From JAQGMJ01 sp036271855 (lineage in GTDB: Bacteria; Pseudomonadota; Gammaproteobacteria; Burkholderiales; JAEUOS01), in assembly GCA_036271855.1 (NCBI GenBank), contig DATAZV010000013.1:1-32902 (forward strand): DNA of 32,902 nucleotides, written 5' to 3'. Shown piece after piece: positions 1 to 7,590 of the stretch (the stretch's first letter is position 1; each line of letters starts with the position of its first letter). The position numbers were made by a program, and so were the translations under genes. Under the pieces are notes generated by a model. That model ran no database searches and had not been told where the DNA came from. It saw nothing but the letters and a program-made list of their open reading frames with translations.

Positions 1-195
1 GCGCCCGCGTCTACCCTACCAATAACGGCTCGCGCGACGCAAAAGCGACTGTTTTTTTGTCAAAGATGGTGTCCCGGACCGTGGATTCGCGGGCGGCGCC
101 CCGAAGACGCGCCGCCGCGGCCGCTTATCCCGGCCAATCCGCGGGATTGCGGCCTGACTCAATCCGGCGAATTGCAATGCCTGCCGCGGCGTCGA

Positions 196-333
196 TCAGC
201 CCGGGGCAGGACCGATCATCGTCGCTACTGCAAGCAGCAACGCGCCGGCGGCAAAGAGCATGTGGCCGAGAAAGCGCGCGCGCAGGATGAACAACAGGGT
301 GAACAGGCAGAGGATCGAATTATTGTTATTCAT
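196..333 (-). CDS. Small hydrophobic protein, 45 aa, possible double membrane span
   Basis: Minus-strand reading gives a 45-residue protein starting MNNNNSILCL and ending with TMIGPAPG. It has two hydrophobic stretches (about residues 7-17 and 24-40) separated by a basic RARFLGH turn, the pattern of a hairpin mini membrane protein. There is no clear Shine-Dalgarno before the ATG, and the start overlaps the end of a non-coding-looking open frame. A TACAAT hexamer lies about 50 bases upstream on the same strand, but I see no convincing -35 partner. The family is not recognised. Hydrophobic composition in a GC-rich genome can arise by chance, so the call is tentative. Bases 1-195 hold nothing I can support. 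Confidence 0.4.
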   Translation of the reverse strand: MNNNNSILCLFTLLFILRARFLGHMLFAAGALLLAVATMIGPAPG

Positions 334-525
334 GATGAGGGCATCTGTTGCAACGGCCGCGTCAGGCGGATGGCGCGATTGTAGTAACGCTCCACCTGGC
401 GCGCGGCGCCGGTTTCACTATCGATGGGGCATACGTGGGTCGATGTAAAAATCGGCAAGCCGGCGCCCGCCCGCGCCGCCGATGCGCGACAATCCCGCAT
501 CACGCTGCGCGCCAGGGAGGCCGCC

Positions 526-789
526 ATGGGGTTGTGGATCGGAGCCGTCGTCTTCGCCATCGGCATCGGCATTTCGCTCGCCGTTTATGGCCACGACCTG
601 TGGCGCGGCTGGATCAGCCGGCGCGAGCCGCAGATGGCGCCGGGGCGGATGCCGCCGGAGCTGCATTTCATCGCCGCCGTGTTCAGCGGCGCGGGCGCCA
701 CCGCCGTGTGGGACTGGCAGACCGGCCTGTTGGCGGCGCTGGCGCAGGCCGGGCTGGGGCTGCTGCTGGCGCTGATCGCCCGCGGCTGA
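526..789 (+). CDS. Small membrane protein, 87 aa
   Basis: The ATG at 526 follows AGGGAGG by five bases and is preferred over an upstream in-frame ATG at 424, which would add an Arg/Ala-rich unlikely leader. The product has two transmembrane segments: residues 2-20 (GLWIGAVVFAIGIGISLAV) and about 62-85 (Leu/Ala-rich, ending ALIARG). The loop between them carries WRGWISRREP. No catalytic motif is visible and I do not recognise a named family. It converges on the gene at 886-1473, with two bidirectional terminator hairpins between them. Confidence 0.65.
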   Translation: MGLWIGAVVFAIGIGISLAVYGHDLWRGWISRREPQMAPGRMPPELHFIAAVFSGAGATAVWDWQTGLLAALAQAGLGLLLALIARG

Positions 790-805
790 CCGGCACTAAC
801 AAAAA

Positions 806-824
806 ACCTGGCGGATACGCCGGG
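806..824. terminator. Imperfect bidirectional terminator hairpin
   Basis: ACCTGGC and GCCGGGT form a seven-pair stem (one G-T wobble) around a five-base loop. A run of six A precedes it and CCTTT follows, so it could act in either direction. It sits between convergent genes, directly before the stronger hairpin at 842-861. Confidence 0.5.
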
Positions 825-841
825 TCCTTTGGATCAAAAAA

Positions 842-866
842 GCCCGGCGCAGCGGCCGGGCCTTTT
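842..866. terminator. Bidirectional rho-independent terminator
   Basis: A perfect GCCCGGC/GCCGGGC stem (842-848 and 855-861) has a six-base loop. Six A lie before it (836-841) and TTTT follows (863-866). The flanking A and T runs let it terminate both the 526-789 gene and the opposing 886-1473 gene. Confidence 0.75.
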
Positions 867-885
867 ATGCTGCGCGCAAACGCGC

Positions 886-1473
886 TTACATCTGGTCCAG
901 CAATTCGCGGCGGCGCGCGGCGCATTCCTGCGCGGTGAACACGCCTTGCTTGCACATCTGGTCCAGGCGTTGCACGCGCTGCTCGATCGGCATTTGCTGC
1001 GCGGACAGCGGTGCGGCGCCTTGCGGCGGCGGCGGGGCGGCACCCTGGTAATAAGGCGCGGGAGCGGCGCCGCCATCGGATTCGACGTAGTCCGAAGGCG
1101 GACCGTAGGCGCCCTGCGGATACGCGCCCTGCTGGTAATAATTGGGCTGCTGATAGTAGCCGGGGTCGTAGTAGCCCGGTGCACCGTAGTAATAGGAGTT
1201 GGCCAGTGCCGAGCCGATGATGGCGCCGCCGAGCAGCGCGCCGCCCCAGTAGCCGCCGCGCCAGCCGCCGCCGTGGAACACGGGCCCGCCGTGGAAGCCG
1301 CCATGAAAGCCGCCGTGGAAGGACGAATGCCCGCCGCCGCCGTGGCCGCCGTGCGCCGCCTGCGCCGCGGGGGCGTACTGCAGGGCGCCGATGGTCAGGA
1401 TCGACAAGGCGAGGGCGGCAACAAGGTTGCGCCTGGAAGGACGGACTGCGGTTTTGCTCTGGTTGTAGGTCAC
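886..1473 (-). CDS. Secreted Gly/His/Tyr-rich protein with SHOCT-like C-terminus
   Basis: The chosen start is the GTG at 1473 because GAGGAG lies six bases upstream; a GTG eight codons earlier has no such site. The 195-residue product starts with a basic N-region, a hydrophobic core (LVAALALSILTIGAL) and an AQA cleavage site. Next come Gly/His repeats (HGGHGGGGH, FHGGFHGGFHGG), a Gly/Ala stretch with GALLGGAIIGSAL that resembles a glycine-zipper, and a Tyr/Gln/Pro-rich segment. The last ~35 residues (QRVQRLDQMCKQGVFTAQE... RRELLDQM) fit the SHOCT pattern of a short amphipathic C-terminal helix pair. The role is unknown; an envelope or surface location is inferred. A terminator follows at 842-866. 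Confidence 0.8.
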   Translation of the reverse strand: MTYNQSKTAVRPSRRNLVAALALSILTIGALQYAPAAQAAHGGHGGGGHSSFHGGFHGGFHGGPVFHGGGWRGGYWGGALLGGAIIGSALANSYYYGAPGYYDPGYYQQPNYYQQGAYPQGAYGPPSDYVESDGGAAPAPYYQGAAPPPPQGAAPLSAQQMPIEQRVQRLDQMCKQGVFTAQECAARRRELLDQM

Positions 1474-1932
1474 GGATGTCTCCTCGGGGGAATTCACTTT
1501 TGTTGCTGTAAGTAAGAGTGCGCCGCCACCCTTTTGTTACCGCCAAAACCTGTAATCAGATGTAATCGTTTTCCGGCGCGGCAGCGGCACGGTTTTAACC
1601 ATCCTCAATCCGCCGCGGGCGTCGCCGAAACGGCAACGCCTGTGACCAATGTTGCGCCCGATCCGGCGCCCGGCAAGCGGCTTTTCGCGCCGCACGCCAA
1701 CTATTGCACCAAAATCACCAGGATTTACCGCGATTTCACAAAAAATGCCGCCGCGACAGTGTGAATGCCGCCATTCCCGCTTTTTCCCGCCAGCGCTGAA
1801 ACCAGCGCGCGCCCCGCGAACACCTTGCCTGCGCGCCCGCACCCCCGTAAGCTTGAGGCGCCACGCCAGACCATTCCGCAAGAACAAGCCCGTGCCGCCC
1901 GTGGCCGCGCCGCGCGAGCCGAAAGTCCCGTC
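1474..1932. other. Intergenic stretch between divergent genes
   Basis: This holds the upstream regions of the minus-strand gene (start 1473) and the plus-strand DUF3859 gene (start 1933). TGTAATC occurs twice close together near 1551-1565 (TGTAATCAGATGTAATC), which could be a regulator half-site pair. Open frames here are Pro/Arg/Ala-rich and lack ribosome binding sites; I see no gene. Confidence 0.5.
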
Positions 1933-2439
1933 ATGAAACGCCTGCTCGCCTTCTCCCTGTTTGTCCTCTGCTGCAGCATCGCCCAGGCGCAGGCGCCTGC
2001 CGGCCCCGAGGTGCCGGCCAAGCCCAAACCGAAGGGCACCCCCACGCAGGAGGTCGGCGTCGAGATCCTCTGGTACGGCGTGGTCAACGGCGACGAGGAC
2101 ACCCCGCAAGGCGAAATACCCGAGAAAAACGACCACGTGCCGGCGCGCCAGGGCGCCGAATTCGGCGTCGCCTACGCCGTCTACGGCGTGCCCGAAGGCA
2201 CCAAGGTCAAGCTGCGCCAGGTCGCGCGCTACCCCGCCCCCGGGCGCCGCCCGGCCGGCGGCAAGTTGCAAAAAACCGAAGAGGCCGACCAGGAATGCGA
2301 AGCCGGCGAAACCTGCTTCACCAGCTACGCCATCGAAACCAAGGACGAACTGCTCCCCGGCGAATGGCGCCTGGAACTCTATTACCGCGGCCGCAAGGTG
2401 ATGGAGCAGCGCTTCGTGATGCGTTACGAAGGCGTGTAA
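1933..2439 (+). CDS. DUF3859-like exported protein
   Basis: The ATG at 1933 opens a clear signal peptide (MKRLLAFSLFVLCCSIAQAQA), so longer in-frame starts from 1765 are rejected. The mature part is about 147 residues. It runs VGVEILWYGVV, then TPQGEIPEKND, ARQGAEFGVAYAVYG, VARYPAPG, then CFTSYAIET, LLPGEWRLELYYRGRKVMEQ. This order (an 'EIxxYG' strand, a 'G..FG..Y.V.G' block, a Pro-rich 'R.P.PG' and a 'PG.W..E..Y.GRK..EQ.F' end) is that of DUF3859, a beta-rich domain of unknown function found in bacterial periplasmic proteins. Two Cys (in QECEAGETCF) could form a disulphide. The gene is followed after 46 bases by a DUF6881 gene on the same strand. Confidence 0.8.
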   Translation: MKRLLAFSLFVLCCSIAQAQAPAGPEVPAKPKPKGTPTQEVGVEILWYGVVNGDEDTPQGEIPEKNDHVPARQGAEFGVAYAVYGVPEGTKVKLRQVARYPAPGRRPAGGKLQKTEEADQECEAGETCFTSYAIETKDELLPGEWRLELYYRGRKVMEQRFVMRYEGV

Positions 2440-2485
2440 CCTTCCGCCTGCCTGAACCAATCACCTCGCGTACCCTCCAACCCCC

Positions 2486-2764
2486 ATGCACTATATCGAC
2501 ATCACCTACACCCGCCCGCACCCGGAAGAACCGGTGCGCCTGGTGAGCGAGCTCGACGCCGAACGCTGGGAGACGCGCAAGCTGGAGTTCTACGCCGACG
2601 GCCGCGTCGGCTGGGCTTCGGCCGACGCCGGCCATCTCGACAGCACCCTGAACGAGGTGCAGGTGCCCCTGCTGGCCGCGATCAACGCCGACCCGCAATT
2701 CGAAGCCGTGGCCATCGACGAGGTAGAGTTCGAAGCGCTGTGGCACAAGCACGCGCACGAATAA
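2486..2764 (+). CDS. DUF6881 family protein
   Basis: This is a 92-residue, complete small protein. The pattern MHYIDITYTRPHPEEPVRL, then SELDAERWETRKLEFYADG, GWASADAG and a C-terminal 'FEAVAIDEVEFEALW' matches the DUF6881 family, whose members are single-domain acidic cytoplasmic proteins with 'W.v..D...EP...Y.E.D..R.E.RKve.f.dG' openings. No function is established. No signal peptide is present. A GC-rich hairpin follows (2775-2800). Confidence 0.8.
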   Translation: MHYIDITYTRPHPEEPVRLVSELDAERWETRKLEFYADGRVGWASADAGHLDSTLNEVQVPLLAAINADPQFEAVAIDEVEFEALWHKHAHE

Positions 2765-2774
2765 AGGCAGGCAC

Positions 2775-2800
2775 GCCGGGCCTTCATGTTGCGGCCCGGC
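2775..2800 (+). terminator. GC-rich hairpin, weak terminator candidate
   Basis: GCCGGGC (2775-2781) and GCCCGGC (2794-2800) pair around a 12-base loop just after the DUF6881 gene and before the NTF2-like gene. There is no T-run, so it may only slow transcription or protect the transcript end. Confidence 0.35.
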
Positions 2801-2826
2801 TGTGATTGAACCTGGAGAAATTCACG

Positions 2827-3237
2827 ATGACTGACAAGCAAGGCGAATCGCAAGACGAAGCCGCCATCCGCAGTTTGATCGAGTCCTGGGCCGCCGCCGT
2901 GCGCCGCAAGGACATCGACGCCATCCTGCAACACCACAGCGCCGACTTCATCATGTTCGACGTGCCCCCACCGTTCCAGTCCACCGGCCTCGAGGCCTAC
3001 CGCGACACCTGGGACACCTTCTACTCCTGGTCCAGCGACCCGATCCCCTTCGACTTCACCAGCATGCGCATCAGCGCCGGCGGCGAAGTTGCCTTTGTCG
3101 TCGCCACCATGCGCTGCGCCGAGCCCGGCCCCGACGGCCGGCAGATCCCGCTCGACTTTCGCCTGACCGTCGGCCTGCGCAAGATCGGCGGGCAATGGAT
3201 GATCACCCACGAACATCATTCGGTGCCGGCGGAGTAG
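2827..3237 (+). CDS. SnoaL/NTF2-like fold protein (YybH-type)
   Basis: The ATG at 2827 has GGAG nine bases upstream; a TTG at 2806 is less likely. The product has 136 residues. It opens with DEAAIRSLIESWAAAVRRKDIDAILQHH, the 'E..I..l...w..A...kD...l...y..D' signature of SnoaL-like/YybH proteins, followed by ADFIMFDVPPPF, and ends with strands LDFRLTVGLRKIGGQWMITHEHHSVP. Family members form a cone-shaped alpha+beta barrel. Most act on small ligands or as association domains, and the substrate here cannot be told. The terminal HEHHS is typical of the family and lines the pocket. Confidence 0.85.
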   Translation: MTDKQGESQDEAAIRSLIESWAAAVRRKDIDAILQHHSADFIMFDVPPPFQSTGLEAYRDTWDTFYSWSSDPIPFDFTSMRISAGGEVAFVVATMRCAEPGPDGRQIPLDFRLTVGLRKIGGQWMITHEHHSVPAE

Positions 3238-3553
3238 CAGCGGCGCAAGGTTTGCGCGACGAAGTTCGCGCGGCAAGGTTTGCGTGACAAATATCACGCA
3301 CCTACGCAAAAACCCCTAAGCGGGCGCGCAGGGCGCGCATTTTGCGCTGGCATTGCACGTAAATCCGGCGGTATGATGGCGCCGCCTCCCCATGTAAAAA
3401 AAACCGCGTGCAACAAGTGACACGACTTAAACGTTTTGTTACCCGGGCGCGCAACGGGGCCGCGGAACCAACGCGGCGCAGCAACGGACCAACCATAAGC
3501 AACACCGGTCTGACCCGAACCACAAAACCAACGACTCAAGCAAGGAGCCTGAC
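3238..3553. other. Intergenic region with short direct repeat
   Basis: It contains the 16-base element GCAAGGTTTGCGCGAC at 3245-3260 and a one-base variant (GCGTGAC end) at 3273-3288, a 28-base period. An A-run (AAAAAAAA near 3397) lies further on, and AAGGAG at 3542 serves the next gene. No gene is visible. Confidence 0.5.
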
Positions 3554-3988
3554 ATGAACCGTCCAAACCCGAAACATCTGCTGGCCACCGCCCTCGTCGG
3601 CCTTGGCCTTTGCGCCGCTGCAGGCAGCGCACAAGCGGCAGTAGCCGTCTCCATCGGCGAACCCGGCTTTTACGGCAGCATCGACATCGGCGGCGCCCCG
3701 CCGCCGGCGCTGATCTACAACCAGCCGGTGATCTCCGGCCCCGCGGTCTACGGCGCCCCGCCGGTTTACCTGCGCGTGCCGATCGGCTACGAGCGCCACT
3801 GGGACCGCTACTGCTATCGTTACCAGGCCTGCGGCCGCCCGGTGTATTTCGTCCAGGACCGCTGGTACCGCGAAGCCTACATTCCGCACTACCACCGCAT
3901 GCATGGCGGCCCCGGCTTTCGCCATGAAGAGCGCCGCGAATTCCGCCACGAGGAGCGGCGCGATGAACGCCATCACGACCACCACTAA
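3554..3988 (+). CDS. Secreted Tyr/His-rich protein with C-terminal HEERR repeats
   Basis: Strong AAGGAG site before ATG. The 144-residue precursor has a signal peptide (basic start, LLATALVGLGLCAAAGSAQA). The mature region has GFYGSIDIGGAPPP, a Pro/Tyr-rich part (YGAPPVYLRVPIGYERHW) and a four-Tyr/two-Cys stretch (YCYRYQACGRPVYFV). It ends in a tandem repeat FRHEERRE/FRHEERRD and HHDHH. Similar short exported proteins of unknown role are common in beta-proteobacteria. The His/Glu-rich tail could bind metal, which is inference. A strong terminator follows, so it is a single-gene transcript. Confidence 0.8.
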   Translation: MNRPNPKHLLATALVGLGLCAAAGSAQAAVAVSIGEPGFYGSIDIGGAPPPALIYNQPVISGPAVYGAPPVYLRVPIGYERHWDRYCYRYQACGRPVYFVQDRWYREAYIPHYHRMHGGPGFRHEERREFRHEERRDERHHDHH

Positions 3989-4035
3989 GCCGCGGTCGGC
4001 GACCGCCACTAAGCTGTCGGCGTGAGGTAAACAAG

Positions 4036-4064
4036 CGGGGCCGCAATTGCGGCCCCGTTTTTTT
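4036..4064 (+). terminator. Strong rho-independent terminator
   Basis: A nine-pair perfect stem CGGGGCCGC/GCGGCCCCG closes on an AATT loop and is followed by seven T (4058-4064). It ends the transcript of the secreted protein gene at 3554-3988. Confidence 0.92.
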
Positions 4065-4183
4065 GCGCGAGCGAGAATGCTGCCGCGCGCCGCATAATCC
4101 ATCACATTCGGCACCGGCATTGGAAATCATGCGCGGCGCGGCGTAAGCTGGTTGCACTACGCTCCTTCGTCTCACGCAACGCC

Positions 4184-4975
4184 ATGCCTATCGATTTCCA
4201 CCAGCCGCAACACCGCAACACCTACGCCACCCGCGACGCCGACAACACCTGGGCCGAGGCGATGCGCGCCATCGCCGCCCCGCATGGCGCGCTGGCGCAA
4301 CAGCGCGTCGCCGACATCGGCTGCGGCGGCGGCATCTACAGCCTGGCCTGGCACGCGCTGGGAGTGGCCGGCGTCACCGGCGTCGACTTTTCCGCGGCCA
4401 TGGTCGCCGCCGCGCGCGACAAGGCCGCCGGGCAATCCGGCATCAGCTTCCAGCAGGGCGAAGCCACTGCCAGCGGGTTGCCGGCGGCCGGCGCCGACAT
4501 CGTCTTCGAGCGCGCGCTGATCCATCACCTGCAAGACTACGCGGCCTGCTTCGCCGAAGCGCGCCGCGTGCTTGGCGCCGGTGGCCTGTTCATCGTGCAG
4601 GACCGCACCCCGGAAGATGTCGCCCTGCCCGGCGCGCCGGACCACCTGCGCGGCTATTTTTTCGAATGCTTTCCGCGCCTGCTGCAAGTCGAGGCGGGCC
4701 GCCGCCCGCCGCGCGCGCGCGTCGAGCAGGCGCTGCGCGTTGCCGGCTTTACGCAAGTGCAATCGCAAACGCTATGGGAAGTGCGCAAGACCTATACGGG
4801 CTTCGCGCCCCTGGAGCAGGACCTCGCCGCGCGCACCGGCCGCTCCATCCTGCACGAGCTGAGCGACGCGGAACTGCGCGAACTGATCGCGCACATCCGG
4901 GCGCGGTTGCCGGCCGCTGCGCCGATCGTGGAAAAAGACCGCTGGACTGTGTGGACCGGGGTGAAGCAGCCTTAA
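4184..4975 (+). CDS. Class I SAM-dependent methyltransferase
   Basis: The product is 263 residues and cytoplasmic. Motif I is VADIGCGGG (residues 42-50), followed by the strand-2 acidic motif VTGVDFS (about 64-70), then a DIVFERALIHHLQD block (motif II/post) and VLGAGGLFIVQDRTP. This is the Methyltransf_11/25 order used for small-molecule or quinone/lipid substrates. The C-terminal ~100 residues (ARVEQALRVAGFTQV... TYTGFAPLEQDL) form the substrate-side lid. The substrate cannot be assigned. Its stop TAA shares the TTAA with the stop of the convergent tspO gene. Confidence 0.9.
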   Translation: MPIDFHQPQHRNTYATRDADNTWAEAMRAIAAPHGALAQQRVADIGCGGGIYSLAWHALGVAGVTGVDFSAAMVAAARDKAAGQSGISFQQGEATASGLPAAGADIVFERALIHHLQDYAACFAEARRVLGAGGLFIVQDRTPEDVALPGAPDHLRGYFFECFPRLLQVEAGRRPPRARVEQALRVAGFTQVQSQTLWEVRKTYTGFAPLEQDLAARTGRSILHELSDAELRELIAHIRARLPAAAPIVEKDRWTVWTGVKQP

Positions 4976-5457
4976 CCCGGCTGCGGGTTGGCGCGCCAGA
5001 TCGAAAAATTGAGCGTCGCCGCGAAACTCAGCCACGCCAGATAGGGCACGAACAAGGCGCCGGCGAAATGCCGCACATGCCAGAACGAGACCATGGTCGC
5101 CGCCGCGGCGACCCACAGCACGACGATATCGAGCAAGGCCGCGCCGGGGCGATGGCGGCGGAAAAACAGCCAGGGCCACGCCGCATTGAGCAGCAGTTGC
5201 ACCAGGTAGAGGCCGAGCGGGCCGGCGAAGCCGTCCCAGTCGGTGTCGCGCCACACCAGCCAGGCGGCGCAGGCCATCAGGAAATACAACAGCGACCACA
5301 CCGGGCCGAACACTTCGTCCGGCGGGTTCCACGCCGGCTTGTTGAGCTTGCGGTACCAGGCGTCGGGCATGTAGTGCGCGCTGACCCAGGCGGCGCCGAA
5401 GGTCAGCACCAGCCAGAAAATCGCGCCCATGGTGAGATTGAGAATATCGTCGTTCAT
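4972..5457 (-). CDS. tspO: TspO/MBR (translocator protein) family membrane protein
   Basis: The ATG at 5457 has AAGAAGG upstream and gives 161 residues, the usual TspO length. Five transmembrane segments are visible. Family hallmarks are KPAWNPPDEVFGPVWSLLY (residues 40-58), NAAWPWLFF (91-99) and the C-terminal PYLAWLSFAATLN (138-150), which carries residues that line the porphyrin/cholesterol site. Bacterial TspO binds tetrapyrroles and modulates stress or photosynthesis gene responses. A longer in-frame extension upstream is rejected because it lacks family similarity. The gene is convergent with the methyltransferase and overlaps it by four bases. Confidence 0.93.
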   Translation of the reverse strand: MNDDILNLTMGAIFWLVLTFGAAWVSAHYMPDAWYRKLNKPAWNPPDEVFGPVWSLLYFLMACAAWLVWRDTDWDGFAGPLGLYLVQLLLNAAWPWLFFRRHRPGAALLDIVVLWVAAAATMVSFWHVRHFAGALFVPYLAWLSFAATLNFSIWRANPQPG

Positions 5458-5764
5458 GCAAAAAACCTTCTTGCGTTGGTGCGGGCGGCGCCTTGCGTAT
5501 TCGTGATGCGTGCCGCGTGATGCATTGTGCGTAATGCGTAAAAAGCGCCGCAACGTGTGCGGCGGGGATACGACTGGCGTAGTTTGGGCGAGTTCCCGCG
5601 AATTACAAGGCCGCAAGTGTTTCAAAGTGATAGCGCCGCGCTGGCTCTCGGGGGATCGTGCAATCACCGCTACAAATTGTTGCAATCGAGCGCTCGCCAC
5701 CGGCGTAATCCGCGGCCGCGCCGCTGCCGTAAAATAGCCTTTACCGGCCGCTCCGGATTCGACC
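5458..5764. other. Divergent intergenic region
   Basis: It separates tspO (minus) from the exported protein gene (plus). Near 5491-5540 there are several GTGATGC/GTAATGC-like steps (ATGCGTG, GTGATGC, GTAATGC), an iterated motif that might bind a regulator. No gene is visible. Confidence 0.45.
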
Positions 5765-6412
5765 ATGCGCCCCAGCACCGAAACCTCGTTACGCCTGCGC
5801 CTCGCTTGCGGCGCGCTGCTATGCGCCTGCCTCACTGCCCACGCGCAAACCCCCGCGCCAAGCGCGATGGCCGCGCGCAACGCCCAGGTGCGCGCGCTGG
5901 CCGCGCTTTACATGAAGTCGCTTTCCGGCGACGCCGGCCTGCGCCCTCTCTGGCGCAAGACCTCGCTCACCCCCAACGAAGCCACGCCCGCGATGCTGGC
6001 GCGCAACGATCACGCCAGCGCGGCCGAGCGCGCCATGCTGCGCGAAGTGGCGCGGCGCCTCACCGACTACCAGGCCCACATGGCACAACTGCTGCGCGAC
6101 CAGGGCCTGGCCGCGCCGCTGGTGCAGCAATGGGAAGCGGGCGCGCAAGCCGCCAACGCCCTGCGCGCGCAATTGCACAACGGCGCGCTCACCTGGGGCG
6201 AATACAACCTGCGCCTGCGCGACGTCACCACCGCGCAGCGCATGGCCCTGGCCGACAGCACCGATGCAATCGAGGCGAAGGATGCGGATGGCGCCGAGCA
6301 CGCCGGCCAGGCGGCGCGCGAAGCGTATGCGGCGGCGCTGCAACAGGCCGCCAATGCCGCGGCCGGCAACGCGCAATGCGAAGTGATCGGCGGGGAACGC
6401 TACTGTTCCTGA
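5765..6412 (+). CDS. Exported helical protein of unknown function
   Basis: The 215-residue precursor has a signal peptide (LRLRLACGALLCACLTAHAQ). The mature part is almost wholly alpha-helical and Ala/Arg/Gln-rich. Two Cys at the very C-terminus (NAQCEVIGGERYCS) probably form a disulphide. A central segment, RRLTDYQAHMAQLLRDQGLAAPLVQQWEAG split across two helices, and NGALTWGEYNLRLRDVT look like a conserved core, but I do not recognise the family. A periplasmic location is inferred. It converges with the next gene. Confidence 0.7.
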   Translation: MRPSTETSLRLRLACGALLCACLTAHAQTPAPSAMAARNAQVRALAALYMKSLSGDAGLRPLWRKTSLTPNEATPAMLARNDHASAAERAMLREVARRLTDYQAHMAQLLRDQGLAAPLVQQWEAGAQAANALRAQLHNGALTWGEYNLRLRDVTTAQRMALADSTDAIEAKDADGAEHAGQAAREAYAAALQQAANAAAGNAQCEVIGGERYCS

Positions 6413-6469
6413 CGCGCTCGGCAGGCTGCAACGCGGCACGCGTGTTTTAAGTCGAGTTTCATTCCACCT

Positions 6470-7006
6470 TCATTCCACGCTCTGCACCCCCGGCGGCAGG
6501 GAACGTCCCTGCATCACATCCGCCTGCAGATAATCAAACGCCAGCCAGCGATAGTGGGTGAGTCCCACCGCCTGGGCAAACGCATGGGCGGGTTTCACCT
6601 CGGCGACCTGGGCGACCGAGTCCGGATAAAGAATCTGCCGCCCCGCCCGGCCGGCCAGGCCGATCAGCTGCATGCCGAGGGCCGCGCTCAATTGCGCGTG
6701 GCTGACGCGGCCTTCGACGGCAATCTCTTCTTCCCACAGGCAGAAATATTTGCACACCCGCTTGGTCTGGCGGAACACGTCGAAGCCCCAGCCGTGGTCG
6801 TCGCCGCACATCCAGCGCAGCAGGGTGCCGGTGTTGGCCTTGATGAGTTTTTTGTTCGGCACGAAGGGCTCGCCTTCGGCCACCAGAGTCACCCAGCCGT
6901 CGAGCGCCGGAAAGACAAAGCCGGTGAGCCCGGCGCGCGCCAGCAACTCAAGCGCGTCGCGCCGCGAAGTGCCGCGCAGGTGGTAGCTCTCGCTGAACTC
7001 GCTCAT
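6470..7006 (-). CDS. Conserved-looking hypothetical protein, 178 aa
   Basis: A soluble protein without signal peptide. It starts MSEFSESYHLRGTSRRDAL, then ELLARAGLTGFVFPALDGWVTLV, a Cys/Trp-rich centre (LLRWMCGDDHGWGFDVFR and VCKYFCLWEEE), and a C-terminal part with HAFAQAVGLTHYRWLAFDYL. The 'HLRG' beginning and 'WVTLV.EG' strand suggest an alpha/beta fold that reads like a sensor or immunity-type domain, but no family is identified. Two Cys spaced by three (CKYFC) could bind metal. The start ATG lacks a clear ribosome site. It lies 50 bases downstream of the DUF3291 gene on the same strand, so the two could be cotranscribed. Confidence 0.65.
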   Translation of the reverse strand: MSEFSESYHLRGTSRRDALELLARAGLTGFVFPALDGWVTLVAEGEPFVPNKKLIKANTGTLLRWMCGDDHGWGFDVFRQTKRVCKYFCLWEEEIAVEGRVSHAQLSAALGMQLIGLAGRAGRQILYPDSVAQVAEVKPAHAFAQAVGLTHYRWLAFDYLQADVMQGRSLPPGVQSVE

Positions 7007-7056
7007 GCCGGAGGTTCAGGTTCACGGCTGCCGAAGGTACCGGGTGCAATGCGGGG

Positions 7057-7554
7057 CTAAGCGGCCGGGCATTCGTTGCCAAACGAAAAAGGCGCGGCCG
7101 GTTGCGCGGCATCCGGAGGCAAGAAGGCCTTGCGTAGCGTAAATGCGTCTTTGCTTGGTCCGTTTTTACGCAAAAGCTGCAGGCGCGCAATGGCCTCGGA
7201 CGAGGTCGGGCGGTGCCCTTTGGACACCCACCAAAGAACGACGTACGCCTCGCGCATGCGTTCAAACCATTCCTTGCGGCGGCGCATGATCTCCACGTGG
7301 GCTGATTCGTAAACGTATTTGTTCAGCGAGTCGGCGCTTTTCCACACCGAGATATTGATCAGCGTGTCTTCGCCCATGGGGCGCATCGCCGTTGCATCGC
7401 CGTCTTCGGTTTGCAGGCGCCAGACGAAACCCGGTGAGGATTCCGCCAGTGCATTGATCCGATCCAGGTTCGCGACAAAATCAGCCATGCCTGGTGACTC
7501 AAGCGGCTCCTTCATGATGGCCACGTTCATTTGCGCAAGTTCGTAGTTCGACAT
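7057..7554 (-). CDS. DUF3291 family protein
   Basis: AGGAG lies seven bases before the ATG. The 165-residue protein has YELAQMNVAIMKEPLESPGMADFV, SPGFVWRLQTEDGDAT, LINISVWKSADSLNKYVY, and then RRRKEWFERMREAYVVLWWVSKGHRPT. This is the DUF3291 pattern, a ferredoxin-like dimeric alpha/beta-barrel related to antibiotic-biosynthesis-monooxygenase folds. The motif 'W.sld.l..fvY...H...l.rR..WF' is visible. The natural reaction is unknown. The C-terminus (PAAPFSFGNECPAA) is disordered-looking. Confidence 0.9.
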   Translation of the reverse strand: MSNYELAQMNVAIMKEPLESPGMADFVANLDRINALAESSPGFVWRLQTEDGDATAMRPMGEDTLINISVWKSADSLNKYVYESAHVEIMRRRKEWFERMREAYVVLWWVSKGHRPTSSEAIARLQLLRKNGPSKDAFTLRKAFLPPDAAQPAAPFSFGNECPAA

Positions 7555-7590
7555 GCGTTCTCCTAGATAGGCGGACTATTCAACAACCTG

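Noticed and set aside
330..572. Minus-strand 80-codon frame overlapping the start of the 526 gene
   Set aside because: No ribosome site and protein reads as antisense of a real gene.
683..1546. Long minus-strand frame (287 codons) over the Gly-rich protein
   Set aside because: Arg/Ala/Pro-rich translation, shadow of the real gene at 886-1473 in another frame.
5458..5880. N-terminal extension of TspO (about 140 residues)
   Set aside because: TspO proteins are about 160 residues, and the ribosome site lies before ATG 5457.
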